From Hymenolepis diminuta (Eukaryota; Platyhelminthes; Cestoda; Cyclophyllidea; Hymenolepididae), in assembly GCA_900708905.1 (NCBI GenBank), contig CAADRB010000014.1, positions 2,583,822 to 2,647,821 of the forward strand: a DNA stretch of 64,000 nucleotides, read 5' to 3'. The translations under genes and the position numbers were made by a program. Numbering within the stretch: position 1 is the first letter of the stretch; the number at the start of each line of letters is the position of its first letter. Under the pieces are notes generated by a model. That model saw only the letters and a program-made list of their open reading frames with translations. It made no database searches and was not told where the DNA came from. Below, piece by piece: positions 35,591 through 50,217 of the stretch.

Positions 35591-38500
35591 TTTAATGAAT
35601 GTTGCCACTACTGGCGTGTCAACTGTTTACGACGATTTGAATATTGACCCCATTTATTCTCTTTGAAGAGCGAATAAGCAAATTATCCGTTTATAACCTC
35701 TCACATATAGTGCTTCACTCCATTAAAAGTACATGTATGTGATGTGTTAAATTGAAAGTCATTTTCGATTTAATTTTCCATGAGTTAACGTGACTGACCG
35801 TTACTAAGGTGTTTGAGTTTACGTTGATGGATGGCTCTGAATTTTCCAAAATTACCTTTTAATTACATTCTTTACGAGAATACGCTGATTTTTCACCTAT
35901 GCCCCCATAACTCAAAATCCGTATCTGTCATGTCCCCCTTTCTATAACTGTCCCGTTTCATTAAAAGTGCACTGTACTCAAAGCCTCATGCACTTCCTTA
36001 CCCAAGTGGCTCAGATAAATTGTCTTTGCATTTCCATCCCTATGCACACGCGTACACACCCTTGTCATTTACCGCCTCCTACTCCTTTGTTCCTCATCTT
36101 TCCCATAATCGCCTGAATCCTCTTTGTGGTTTGATCAATACATTTTGGCCTAGTCAGCTCTTGGTATTCTGCTCTAAACTGTTGTTAGCTATTAGTTATA
36201 ATCTTAGTTTCTACAATCAAGATCTGGCTCAGTTCTTTTGGCTTCAACAATAGTTGCTACAATGTTTTTAAATGGAATGTCAGTAAATACAATAATCATA
36301 TGTCTATCAAAATCCCAAGGTGACTCAACGTCCTCCTTTTAAGAATCTTAGTTGTCAAGCCTTTACTCCCAAAGTAAAGAGGGATTCCTCAGTCCTTTAA
36401 TTATGGCCTATTGCTTTTACCACGGGTCCGATTACCACGCGTCAGTTTCATACGCAGATATCCGTCTAGCTTATTTCTAACTCCTACCAGAAAAATCTTA
36501 ATGCGTATTCTTCTAACCATTACTTCACTGACAACAGCTTCTCCCTCTCTCTTCTACTGTGTGTGCTAAATATCTTTCCAAATACCCTTAGTCTTTGTCT
36601 TAATCTTTGTAGCTATACATCTGGGGACTCTAGTCTTTTCATGCACTCCTTTTCACTCCTTTCCTACAACATCTGTTCATCTTGACTGTTTAATCGCCTG
36701 AACATTACAAGGAAAATTTAATAGTCGCTGATGGCCAAGAACATTTATTTTATGATAGAAATACTGGAAAATTAGAGAAGAAAATAAATTGCTTCGTACA
36801 GAAAATCATTTAACTTACACAACCTGAACTACGCTGGCTTTCCTCTCATTAGAAATCTCAGAAGGAATTCACGTTGAAAATTTAAAGTGAATTAATTAAT
36901 CAGCCAACATTTAGACTTAATCCTTTTAGTTACATATAAACTTCAACACAGCTTTAGCGACTGCCTACGGTTTCCCGTTAAGGGAAATGGAGCATTTGAA
37001 TATTTAAATAATCGTTTTTGAATGGTGATAGGCACAAGGGACTGGAAGTAAAATATAAGATTAGTTGTGGGTTAAGTGGAGACCGGATACAATATCGCCA
37101 AGAGCTGTCAAGCGAAACTCAAGGCCCTAGGTTCTAAACTGTGTCTAAAGTGGTTTAGGAAACACCAGGTGAAAGTTTATGTGCAATTTGAATTTTGAAT
37201 GAGAAACCAAACTGTTTATTTTTTTGTAATATAATAAGCAATGTTATAACTGAACTACTTTATATAAAGGGTAATTTCTCGATCATTTTTTATTTGTCTC
37301 AATTAGCGAACGTGCACTTATAAGCTTCCATAATTGAACTTTGTATCTCAAGGGTCACTCATTATATTTGTGGCGGTCTCCCGATTAGATTAGGATTTTG
37401 TATCCTGTTGTGATTAGCTTGACTAGAATGGGAGCTTAAATGTAAAAAAATACACATTGAAACGGAATATAAGTGTCTGAACTTAAATAGCAGGGGAAAG
37501 AAAACAACAGGACTACTCTAGAAGTCCCACACGGCTTGTGCCGTTAGTCACTCATTTGGGTTTCCCAATAGTATCCGCAGATCCTCGGACGCTGATTAGC
37601 TATTCTTCTAGGTATGGAGAAGGTACTCATAACAGGAGTAGAACATGATTGGGTGGTTCTGCTTGGATGGTGAGATCGTAATCCCATACCGCTCTGGTTC
37701 ACCATAGCGGCCCCCATACACACCACTTATAGCTGCTTGACAATAGATCTGGAAAAAAACTGTCATCTGTCCGATGGTGAGTTGACTTTTAAGATTCAAA
37801 CATATGAAGAAGACCAATGTGCTCTTATTATACTATTAAAAGCCTTGGATGGACTGCCAGTCTGTGCCAGCTATGACTTGATGAAATCGAGTGGTCAGCA
37901 AGTTCATAGCGGCATAACTAGGCGTTTAACAGTACATTAATGGTGACTGGGATGATTTAGTAAGATCATATGTTGTCAACGTTAATAATTATATTTACAG
38001 TTTCTGATGAATGCGGCTGACACTGACGAAACGAAGGAGAAGCATGAAAATGATAATTGACTATATACAATAAAGCAATGTATTTTAAGCAAATTTTTCT
38101 TAAAAGGCAATTGTCAGGAGGTAAAACTGCCAAAGGTAAATGATAGGTGGATCTTGCACTAACGCAAAGATTCTGAACAAGAAAAACCATCCTTGTATAA
38201 ACGAATTCCTGATGTTTTTTAGCACGAATGAAGGTGATCTATTCGATTAAGTGGTAGAAATTTGTCTGTCTAATAACCAGGTGATTTATCCTTAACCCAT
38301 CACGAGTTACTGGAATCTTGTTTAAAGCAGTAAGACTATGCGAATCGGTACGAATTTGCTTATATTATTAAATACCACTCATGAAACATTATGGCGAAGA
38401 AAAAATTTAGTATGTCTAAATTATTCTTAGACAAACTATCGGCAGTGTAATCTGCTGGGATAGTTAGACAGGCACTTTCGAACTTCTTCATAGTAGGAAA

Positions 38501-41500
38501 TAAGCAAACGATAAGATTAATATATCTCATATTAAATTTTAAAATGTTAATACACATCAGGTCGCCATGGCAATTTTAATAAAGTTCATTAGATTAGATT
38601 CGTTGCTTCACTAATGTAATCTAATATTGATACCGAACTTCTGATTTACAGAAGGATTGTCCTGGGTGCCCTCTTACAAGGACTTTCACGTTCCTTCTTG
38701 ATAAATTTATGTGGATTATCAGTTTCGGAGAAGATTCCTTAACTTCTTTAGCGGGTCATAATTTTCCAAATGTTAAATTTTTCATCCTAATCAAACATTC
38801 ATCGAAAAGAAGCTCAGAGTTAATTACACATCTTTTTTCTCCTGTTACCCTCAATTATAATCCACTGTTAAACAAATTTATTATACAAGTTTTCGATTAG
38901 ATAACACTTAAAAAAGGGACAGCTGAAAGAGTTCAGAGAATGTCGTAGGAATTTCAGAGTGTAAACCAAATAATCAACAGCATTACTGCGAGTAGACTCT
39001 GGAGTCGTCGATTTGTCTTTTATGTTTCATTACGATGTCAATTTTTACTTTCCTCATCATGGTGATGGCACTATTTCATATGACTGTGTAAAAATTTTAG
39101 TTCTCAAATCAATTATCCTCAGGATACCGGATTCTACCAGTTTGTCTGAACAGTTATAGTGGTCTGTTCAAAGAGTCGACGACACAGAGCATCCAAACAG
39201 ACAACTTTTCGTTTTTTGGATGGTATTCTGGTAAGCCCAGGATAGGTTGATTATCCTTTTACCCTCTAGGCATCTAAATGCCACCCCCTTTCTCACCAAA
39301 CATTATGTTGCACCGGCTTCGAGCTGTCTAACCAGATCCTCGTGTGAGGCACTTTGGATTTTCCCATTTTTACTAATTAGGAATTAAATAAAGTTCGGCA
39401 ATTATATTACCTTTCCCGTGGAGACTTGCCCTGAGATTGAGCCTACGCTTCTGTAGTTTTGTAGCAAGGTTTCTCAGAAGAAATTTTTGCCCGAATTTTA
39501 ACATTTTTTGCCTCCTGCTCCGTAGGTCTAGCATCTACCGTCGAACGTTGGTTCGAGTAGCCTTTTTTACCGCATTACTCTTACTACAATAATGCCCAGA
39601 GGCATTCATGCCAAACGCCAAAGTCATTTGATTTCCTTGATTTTTCGCCATTTGACTCGACATTTTAATGCGAATTTTTAAAGCTACTTTTTACATTTGA
39701 CAATTAATTAAATTACGGCTAAATGATCTTATTATATTTCCGAAGAATTTCTATGTAAAAAACTTTTGCAAGAGCTTGATTGACCATCAGTGAAGTAGGA
39801 CTCTTGAATGGCAGAAAAAAATATTAGCTTTCTGCACTTATTGTTTGCCAATTGAACTAAATTTAACCACTCTATAAATTAAATGAAATAGGGAGGAATA
39901 AGCAGAAATCTTCCTCAACGCTCCGGAAATTGAAGGATAACTTACACAAATAAACGGTTAGTCTTTGAATCGGCCATCTGTTAATTAGTTCAGATTTGAT
40001 CAGTCTTGAAGTAAGATTCTTTATTTGTCTCCTCAAGTTAATGACAATTAAAACTCAAACTTATTTAAATACTTCTATAATAAAAATAAGAAGTTTTGTT
40101 AAAGAGATCCAATTAATTCAATATTTAAAGGCATTATCTGAAAATAATTGAGCTGATATTTGTTCAAATTAATATATTTTGTAATTTCAAACTTGAAATT
40201 CCAAATTTCTACAAATTAATTACTGATGCTAAGAAATAAGAGGAAAACTATAAATTCCTGTAGTTTATACGTAAAGTTCGAAAATAAGCATCGCTTGGTA
40301 TTGTTCACATAAACAATTTAAGAGCTACTTCATATTTTTAATAAAAAGGTAAAAATTGTATAAAGAGCCAATTTTTCAGTAAAAATATTTAACAATTTTC
40401 AAAATTTGCATTTTCCTTTGGACAATATGCATACGGATAAAAATAATTTAAAGAAGTCACTTTTAGTATTTTAAACAGAAAATATATTGATTTCTGGACT
40501 TTTCCGGAAATTTTCATAAAGTTTTACATTTGTGCAATAAAACCTTAACCTTGGCTCAAGGGGTGGTGTCTTTTTAATCCTTAACATTTCCTCAAAACTT
40601 GAGAGGTAATATACGGGTTTTGAACTTTTGAACATTTGCACTACATAATTACATATTTGTAAAATTGCAAGTATTGAAATAAACATCAAGCAGACAAATA
40701 ACTTGACAGGTAAAACGATGGAAAAGATTTTTATACAATCTAATTAACTTGAGTTCATTTATGACCGGTTCGAGTCATATTCTTTCTTCATTTACAACTC
40801 TGTTGCAACTTATAATCGTCCTTGTTACAATATTTTCGACTGATTCCCTACACCGAGATGAAGGAATGAGGAAGAAGACTGAAACCTCTTAGACCAAATA
40901 TTTATTGAGGGAGTTTATAATCTATTTATATTAGGCCCGAAAAGATTAAACTGATCATTGACGGTTGCCAGACTTCCTAGTCCGATGTGTTAGTATATGA
41001 CTGGTCAGACAATGAACCAATTGACGAATGGTGGCTGACCACATAATGCTATGACTTGTCATGATTATGACCTGGAAGTGATACTTTGACAATGTGGCAT
41101 TGATATTACAGTTTCAATGTTCGTTGAGACATCGTTAAGCCCTACTATCACCTCCTACCTTGGGGTGGGCCTCACGAGTACGTTAATCTTTGGCTTCAAT
41201 GATTCCGTTTTATTTCCCGAGGTTGTTGTTGTTACGCTTATTTTTCGCTGTGTTGCTAATTTCTGATTTCCTTCGGAAAATTTGTGTTGACGAACGATTG
41301 TTATTTTGCTTATTGTCTACTATTTTATAAAAATGGGCTTTTTGAGAAGCCTTTGATGTTTTTATTGGCCTTGGTTGCATCCGCTACCACTTAACGTGTT
41401 TTCAATGATAGATTCAATTTGACTGATTTGAGTTTACCGCATTTTAATGCAAAAAGGATTAAATTGAAATGTTTAAATATGAACTGAGAAGAAGGCTAAG

Positions 41501-44500
41501 TGATAAAGACATAATTCCAAAACACCAAATATTACAGTGTCATTTGTTGAACCAGTACCACTGCGCAATATTCTGAAACAATCAATTTGACAATAAAACA
41601 TCTGCTTGTAGGTTTTGAATCATAACACATTATAATTCATGCACATATGAGAAACAAAATGCGTATTACTGTCCGAATTTTCATTACATTACGAGAAATA
41701 TTTCCCTCTTAAACATCAATTGTATTTAGCGAAATTCGACATTTATCGTTCCATTATTCTATCAGTCAGATAATAGTTTCTAATGACTGTCAATTCTATT
41801 TAAATATAGTTAATGAATAGTGATTTTACGAAAAAGGAAAAGTAGGAGGACAATAACTTACAGTCATAATATTATTATTAAACCAAATTTAAAGTTTATC
41901 TGAGCGTCTTAATATTTATACTATGATGAAATAAGACAAGTTTTCTAAAATTCACCTTTGCTGCAGTGTTTTTTTCTAAAGTTTTGAGAAATTAAGAGTT
42001 GAAGGGAAATTTGTTTCGAGTTTATTATAGACTGTTAGTATTTCCCGTTATTCAAAGAGTTTTAATTTACAGCATGTTTCGTATTAACTCTTTCCAAATT
42101 TGACTAAGCGGGCATTTTATAAAAATGTATTAAAAGGAAACTAAAAATACGGAGAAGAAGATATTGCCCTATGGGGATTTTAAATTAACTTTATTTTTCA
42201 CTTTCTTTACAAATAATATTCGGGCATATAATGAAATTATGTAAAATGGCAACTGTGTTAATACAATCTGTAGCTTATTGTAATGTTTTAGAAACTACTT
42301 ACAATAGAGTCAGAAAACTCTGGGTGGACACGTCTTGACTAGGTCACATCTCACTATATTCCGATTACAACCAAAAATCAGTACAAACATTAGAGAGTTT
42401 AATACGTCCAGAATCTTAGCGCTCAGACGTTCACACCATTTGAGAGTTAATCTTGAAATTTTCAGCCAAGAAAATCATCATTCAAAATTTGGGGTCGATA
42501 AATAAAATGTGAATATTTATACATTTACTTTGGTAGAAATTGAAATTCAGCTTCCTGAAAATGACCGATGGAGTTCGATAAAATTTAACTTGCTATTTTC
42601 ATTCGTTCAAAGAACCTGTCTTATAAAAAATATATATGGGCTTACCCATGTCATAATAATTTTTCCTTTGCCCTTCAAAACCCTTCATAAGGTAGACTTT
42701 CTGGTTGGTTAAAAGAATCTTCCACTGGTTCATCATTTTAGGGATTTGCATTTAAATATACGCTCATTAAATTTTTGTTCCAGGTATATTTCATAAACCA
42801 GCATCCAAAACCAATTGATTGCAACTGAGAGTTTATCTTTGAAAGTAATATTTACTTCAAATTCGGGGCATGTAATGATTTGCAGTTGGAAGGATTCATT
42901 CTTGTTCCAGAAAATGAGTAAGGAAATGATAATTGGCATTGACATTCAAATCAATGTATCTTATTCCCATCCCTCCGTGTTTATTAAACGCATGTATTTA
43001 TTAAGAAAATACAACAACAATAAAGGTGTCACCTATATTGAATGTAGACAATTATAACTCATATGAGCACCGACACGAAAAAGAAAGAGAGTAGACTGAT
43101 GATTTATGCTGACTGTATTTATACTGACACTAAAAGAGCACAAAGGAGACTAGCAAATAGTCGGAATAGTATGCGAGAAGAAAGTATAGGTAAAATAGGG
43201 GAAAGTTTAAAACGAAAAAAGTTGAACAGCCGGGATAAATATATGAACAGGAGGAATAATTGACAGTTTTGATCCCGCAAATTATTAGAGTTCAAAATGT
43301 AAAAAATCCGTGCTCTCAGAGGTAAAATGATACCAATATATTGAAGTAACATGGTCAACCATGACAATGAATTTAAAAGTCAACAAGCTCTGAATATTGT
43401 GGACGTAATATCATCCATGAACCTGTGGGTCAAATCACTAAATTTAAATATTAGGGTATCACATAGTAAAATATATTCTCTATGGGAGTACGAGCAACTC
43501 AATACTTCCAGAATTAAAATAACATAGAACTTGATGCCCTTGCTTACAAACTTCTCTTTTTCTGTTTCATACCTTACCTTTTTCAGACGTCCTCTCATGA
43601 TTAAAATTTATGTGCGTTTTATTGCGGTGCCATGGACAATAGCAATAACAATAATTACAAGGTCACTTTGCATTCGTGCATACGTAGGCGTTTGATTTTT
43701 ATAGCATGTTTTTGTCGCTATTTTATTCTATTATATTCATTTTTATTCCCAATCATATTAAGCATGACATTTAGGTTATTATTTCATTTAAACAAAAGAA
43801 AATTTCAGAAATATGATTTGTACAGAGGAGGAAGAGAAATAATGGGGATTTCAGTCTTGCAACCAAAATTTATATTAAGCTCCACTTGCAGTTTGCATTC
43901 ATTTGTATTGCTAAGCTGTACATTACACAATCCAGATGAACTTTTTCTGACTGTAGAAGAAAGCTCGTATGCAAATCGATCAAGTATCATCCCTATTTTA
44001 ACGTTTGTAGCCGCCACATGGTGACACACAGGTTTGTTCACCACAGAATGCCACAGGGAGACAAAACAGATTGTCTCCCTATACATACCTAATTTTGATC
44101 AATAAAAACAATCCTACTATCACTTGCGCAGTTCAGATTTAACCAGCTCTCCATCCTGCAACTCCTTCCTTTTCATCTCTCCTTTCTCTTCTATTATCTA
44201 AACACAACTGGTTCATCTCTATTCCCTCTCTCCTATGATTTTGAACAGGTTGTTATGATCGTTATATTTTAAGGGGGATATCTCAGTCAGATTACAAAAG
44301 TAGCTTTACCTGGAAATAGAACTACTACTATATTTTACTGCAATCGGTATCCTGTTTCTAAAGGTAGGCTAAACTTAAGAGCTTTAAGAACAGTTAATTG
44401 TCATTTTCCATAATTTTCCATCATGCAATCAATAAGGCTAATTTGAAGCCTTTTTTGGTTCGGGTCCCGCTAAAGAAGTATAACACGGGAAACCGCCGAT

Positions 44501-47500
44501 TTCTTTGAGACCGATCAATCACTTGCCGATTGTAATTCCTGCCAAAATTAAATTCTAATTGCGTTACCAAATCCCCATGTTTCAAGTCGTGCGCCACTGT
44601 CATTTTACAAGAGGTCATTGTAAATTGATGTTAAATTAGAGGATATTAGAACATGTTAAATCAAAAGCATGGCGAGATTCCTATACTTACATAGTTAACT
44701 CACGCGCCAGCAAACGTATTTTTTATCTAATAGAAAGGGAGTTTGGCAAACTAGACTTACGAAAAATACAGACTTTAAAGCAGACAAGGTGCAAACACGC
44801 TAATAGACGATTCATGTCTGAAGTTTATCTGCTTGCGTAAGTGTCTGTTGGGAAATTCAGTTATTTTAAATTTATTCCAGCCAACTTTTTCCGATTTAAA
44901 ATAACTCTGCCGGTGGCCGATCATATGTCAAACAAAGCTGCAGGAGAGCAGTTAAAAGTAAAAAGGAATTGTTTACGATTACCTTTCTTCATCCGTAACC
45001 TTTTCTCATTTTAAAAGGACTTTAAATAAATACCCATATTGAATAAGAAGTTACTTCCTATTTAAAAAAATGAGTAATTTATCACTACTCAGTTCTTTTA
45101 AGAAGGGATCCAAGCAGGATACTATTGAATTATGTTTGAAAGGTAAATTTTGCAGACTTTCCCTTGTAGTTTCTTAAACCGCTCGGGGCACAATTATAGA
45201 ACCTGTGGCCTTGAGTTTTACTGACAGTCCTTGGAGGTCTTTGCGTCGATCTAGGTATGTACTTCTGCAATGGTTCATCATTATTTCTTCCGAAAACGTT
45301 GTCGATAAAGCGACATTTTCTTGAAAATTTTGAAGTTTGGGGATCTATATGGGGAGAGTTTTTTCATTTACGTTGCATATTTGTTATTTTTTATTTTCTT
45401 CTGAGGTTTGTCTTTGTTCTAAACATATTGAAAAGTTTAAAATTAAAAGAAAATGGCTCAATTTACTTAACAAATGTTGATTGAATGTTGGAATTTGCTA
45501 CCGAATTATATATTTTATAAACATGGGATGGAGAAAGGAAAAAGTTTTGATAACTTTGTACTTTCTTAGACATTTAAACATTTGGAGATCTTACAGTAGG
45601 GGGACCTTTCACTCGCTCTCTAGATGAAACGGAAGAGCTTGTTAATGCAACTTTACTTGCCTTTTCTTTTTAACTTCTTAATTTAGACAGATTACTTTGA
45701 AATGGGGTATGTTAATATGCCTCAGCTGCCTCTTTCAGGATTAATTTTTCTATGTATTTCTATTCCAAATAGTAAGTATAAATTGGTAAAGTTGTGTGAT
45801 TAACTTTCCCACTGTATCACTTACATTCAAATACGATTTTGTGTCTTTTGTTCCACTTTCCTATTTAATTAAAATTATATTTCCATATTTATAAATTAAT
45901 AATGCAGTTGAGCATATATTTGAATTAAATCCATGATGAAATTGTTAGATTAGAGACGAATTTCGTGATAACAATTGAAAAATAGGCATGATGTTTACTT
46001 ATTGTTCACAATAAGTGAATCATATCTATCTAGTGTATAACTCTAGTAGAGCTGACCAGACGAATCTTGCGGGCTAGAACATTCCGGAAAGTGCGTGCGT
46101 GCTATCAATCGTGTGTCGAGCACGTGCGGCGGGCTTGTAAGAGCCTTCCAGCCAATCAGCAATCAATAATAGTTCAGTGTAGAGTTAATTGGACTCAATT
46201 ACTAAACATTTTTGCAATAAACCCTCTTCACACGATCCCTCTTGTGTTCTCGCTACTTTGGCCAAAGTGTAACTAATTTTGGGGGCAATTTATGCTAGAG
46301 AACTCTGCTAGAATCTGGTTATACTTGTCTGAAGCTATTTGGACTTCTAAGAGGTTTACTAGGATTCAACCAAGGGCTTGTTTGTGTAGTATCCGCTACA
46401 CAACCTCGCCTAAAATAAATTTCCCTTGAAATTATGAATCGTTACGACCTAATCTTAACTTTTGAAAAGAAGCTACTGATTTAAAGTTCTTCCGTCAAAA
46501 TATGCCTATTTTAAAAATTTTTCTAATTTAGTGTTTGTTTGTTTCTACCGAATTCTCTTTATGTGTCTAAATATGGGTAAAGGATTGAATATACCCACTC
46601 AACTAATTAGTCTAGATATTCTTATAACTCCACAATTTCTTCTACAACAGGTGAAACTAATCTCGAAATTGATATCAGAATTTCGCTCTTTAAACCAGAG
46701 GCATAAGATAACTGAAAAGACGATATTTCCTTGAAGTAAGGCGAAAAGAGATAACCAGTCGAAGTTCGATGGTTTTTGCCGGCGTGAAATGTAATAAAAT
46801 CCAACTGTACTGGATAAAGGAACTAAACGGAAATAGAATACGCAATATTGAAGTGGATGCACCTCTCAATAAGTTTAAAACCATTATCGACTGGTTTTTT
46901 TTAACTCTAAAGAAAGCAGGAACTTACGTGCGGCTATTTATCGATTTAACACAACTTTCTACCTCCTTTTTAAAGCTGTTTATTGATTTTTTCACACTGT
47001 CTTACTCATCAACATTGAGGTTTATTCTGTTACTTCGCCACATATTTAGTCTTTCCTTTTTCCCCTAAAATAAATATACTAGGACCGTCTCTATTTCCTT
47101 CCGTTCCTGTGGTGATAATTTTCGTTAAGTTGGAAAGTGCTGTGGTTTAGGAAATTTCACATCTTCTACAATGGTACCTCTTGAGCTCTAACTTTTAAGA
47201 CCCGCAAATGTATAATTTTATTCCATATCAAGTAAATCAAGATTGGCCAGTGAAATCTAAAGAAAATGAAAAAAACTCCAAAATGTAGGTATTTGCAGCA
47301 TAGTCTTGCCTTCTGTATCCTTTTGTGGGGAAAGTGGATTTAAGTTAAAGCCCTAGCAAGTGATCCTATTCACTTACACGGCCTCTTATGACAAGTACCC
47401 TCTCAAGGTCATATATTTATGAAAACTGATAAGCCAAGTAAATGCCAGTCAATACCTACCGATGTGAAACGATAGGACGTCGGCAAGGGCATTCTACGCA

Positions 47501-48238
47501 GGTAATCCAGGACACAGCTGTCAATAACAACGCGGGTATATCGAAGATTGGACTTGACTGACGTAGCTCAATGAAAGGATTGCATATAAATTTTAAAATT
47601 TTGATTAATGATTTGTTCTAGCGGCATGGGTAATTTGATTGATTCCTTCTGTGATGCTCCGAATCAAATTGCATCATAAACTAATTGACAAAATAAAAGT
47701 CAGCTACAGTTACGTCTATACTCTAGAATCCAGAAAAAAGAATGACCTAGTTATGTTAACTGTAATGGAAAAAATATCAAATTTGACGGTTACGAATAAA
47801 TAATAAAGAAGATTTCATCGTCTTCACTTTCAAAGATTTGAACAAATTAGGCTGCAACACCCATTCTATAAAGCGATGTATGCAGTTCGATTAATGAAGA
47901 GTGTGAGTCTGATATAGAATAGTGTCTATCCTTATCACGGTCTTTTGGAAGAATGGACGGGCAGTAGGTAATCAGATGGTTGTCCCTAGCTATTTTACCG
48001 GCTGTGCTTTCTATCTTTTACCAGTCCTCACTTCGACAACAGATTTGAAACAGAAGGCAGTTGCAACCAGCGAAGTTTATTAGTTGCAGTCTGTTTGATG
48101 AGAGGGGAGACAAGGAGAGATGAAGTGACATGTAGGTGTTGGCGGATAGCATGGGTGTAGGGGAAATCAGATGCGGTAAACGCGACGGTATCATTTGAAT
48201 GTTCACGAAGAGGGTTCAAATATGGTGGGATTGGAGAT
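35591..48238. other. Gene-poor 12.6-kb interval
   Basis: AT-rich. Longer open frames (for example minus 37544-37817, plus 37737-37940, plus 43632-44024, plus 46769-47068) have no recognisable motifs and mostly low-complexity composition. Pyrimidine-rich patches near 36020-36120 and 44160-44230. One perfect hairpin at 44055-44080. Confidence 0.45.
44055..44080. repeat. Perfect 10-bp hairpin
   Basis: AGGGAGACAA, loop AACAGA, TTGTCTCCCT. It stands in otherwise unremarkable intergenic DNA. Confidence 0.8.
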
Positions 48239-48525
48239 AAACAAATTGCGTCAGATGGGTGTAAACGGTCGATCAGTCAGAATGTACTGACTCAGCAAGT
48301 GAACAGCACTGAGTTGTCTGTGTCTGGGTGCAATTCAGGTTATTTGATCACAGGTCATAAGTGCCAGTCTCAGGTGACGAACTGAATAGTAAGGTTGGAC
48401 CTACTCACGACAAGGACTTTTAGAAGAATTTACAAGAAAAATAGCTCGTGCTTTGGGAAATATAGGTGAAAATTATAATGAAATAATCCAGGGAATATAG
48501 ATAAAAAGTTTTATTCGACAAAAAT
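48239..48525 (+). repeat. Dispersed repeat family B, copy 2
   Basis: Same order of blocks as 35379-35590: AACAAATTGCGTCA, ACTGACTCAGCAAGTGAACAG, TTCAGGTTATTTGATCACAG, GAATAGTAAGGTTGG, GAAATAATCCAGGGAATATAG. It has about 70 bp of extra sequence before the tail. Same orientation as copy 1, about 12.9 kb away. Confidence 0.6.
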
Positions 48526-50217
48526 ATAATAAATCAGATCACTATAACCTCGTTACTGGAGACAGTGAGAGGGACATATCATGCACCCAAAATCAGTCAT
48601 TTTTATTTTAACTTGGTACTTAGCTTCGTAGTACTAAAGGCGTAAAACCAAGTATGATGAAATATTTTTTATGCTGGATCCTATAAACTCAGAGATAACA
48701 TTCCTAAAATTCTAAATTTTATAAGAATTAAAGCCCTACTTTATCTTATTCTTTTCGCTTATTTAATCAGTTTAGTAAAAAATGCACTTTTGTTGAGATT
48801 AATCTCATGAGAATACACGATGGGACCTTATGAAAATGCATTTTTGTCAAATTTGCTATATTCTCGATCGAGTTTTCGCTATCAGCTTCCTTTCGGACCG
48901 CTATTAATCATAAGTATCTGTTATAAATTATGGACATAAACATCCTTATTAAGGCGATATTTGATTGGAATGTCTTTATCGGTTACTGAGCGCAGTCAAA
49001 TGCTCACGTAAAAATAGTAAAAGAGTTTTATGTAAGTTATGTATGTATTAAGATTATAATTTGCTATTTTTGCTTTGCCATGGATAATAACGCAAAAACA
49101 TAAACACCAGTCACTAATGTTTGTAACTTGAGTTTACTGAAGTTAGTTTTTTATGAGTTGCATTGATGGTCAATGAATGTCATAAGAATTAGTCTTCACA
49201 ACTAAATTACGGGTTCGATATCTTCTATTTTGACTGAAATGCTCTAGACTCCGGTGTCCCAGACAATGCTCTGCCATATAATTTTAATTTGATTAATATT
49301 AAGAACGTGTGTACTTACTGTAGTCTTGAAAATTTTAGACGTGAATAGTTATTTCTGCTGAGTTATACTGAAATTCAGAATTTAAAGCGCGTTTAATTTG
49401 CCTTGTTTGAATACTGAAGAAGATTTTTAATTATAAAGGAGGAGTTTTACACGCCTTAGTTCAAATCAAGAGATTCCAAGGGTGCCATCTCATTAAATCA
49501 AAAATAAACTGATTCATTTCACTAAAATCAAATTTCACCAGGTTAGTCAAAATATGCAAATGTTGCAGGAGCTTTTATATCGTAAGAGGACTGCTACCGT
49601 ATTTGAGATGGATTACAAAAATTAAAAAAAGACGAAACTTTGAGCCAAACGAATTTTGAAGATCCAAGTGAAATAAAGATCAGATTAAGTTTAAAGGACA
49701 CTTCAGAGAGGAATTAGAAACAAATTTGAGACAACGCTACAAGTCCTCACATGAGATAAAATTGAGTATTAAAATAAAATAGGGATGATGATGAAGTGAA
49801 GATAGCTTAACTTATTCTTTAATGTGAATGATGGACTGCGTTACATTGAGCCTAAGGTATATTAATATGTATGCGATTTCCAAGGTCAATATTGCCCCTA
49901 TTATATTAGCGGCTGGAAATGTTTTTTTTTACCACGTAGAATTCAAAGTTATTGTATCGCTTGTAATGTTCATCCACAGAGATGAAATATCATTCCCAAT
50001 AAATGATAATAGACAAGAAAAGATGGTTCTGGAAAGTAAAGCTAGAAGTGTATTATCTTCTAGGAAGGATAACGGATGCCGTTTGCATGTTTCTACAGGA
50101 GTATAAAACGAACTTATTTTCCTCTTTTTCTGACTTTCAGTTAGAAATTTGAGATAAGCTGATTGTTAGGTTAGAATTAAATTTTACTTTAATGCTATCG
50201 GATAAAAGTGAACAATT
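48526..50217. other. Intergenic, no gene recognised
   Basis: AT-rich; an open frame at 49828-50106 has no recognisable features. Confidence 0.45.

Noticed and set aside
36020..36253. Plus-strand 77-codon frame as a LINE open-frame fragment
   Set aside because: No reverse transcriptase or endonuclease motif could be identified; its pyrimidine-rich composition explains the open frame.
38004..38031. CTGATGA...GAAAC, a possible hammerhead ribozyme core (hammerheads are common in flatworm repeats)
   Set aside because: The 17 nt between the two core motifs cannot form stem II (first pair A/C, third G/G), and the flanks do not give stems I and III.
43632..44024. 130-codon open frame, the longest in the 34-50 kb interval
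   Set aside because: Low-complexity, AT-driven composition (Asn, Leu, Phe, Ile), no motif, no splice context; also open on the opposite strand.
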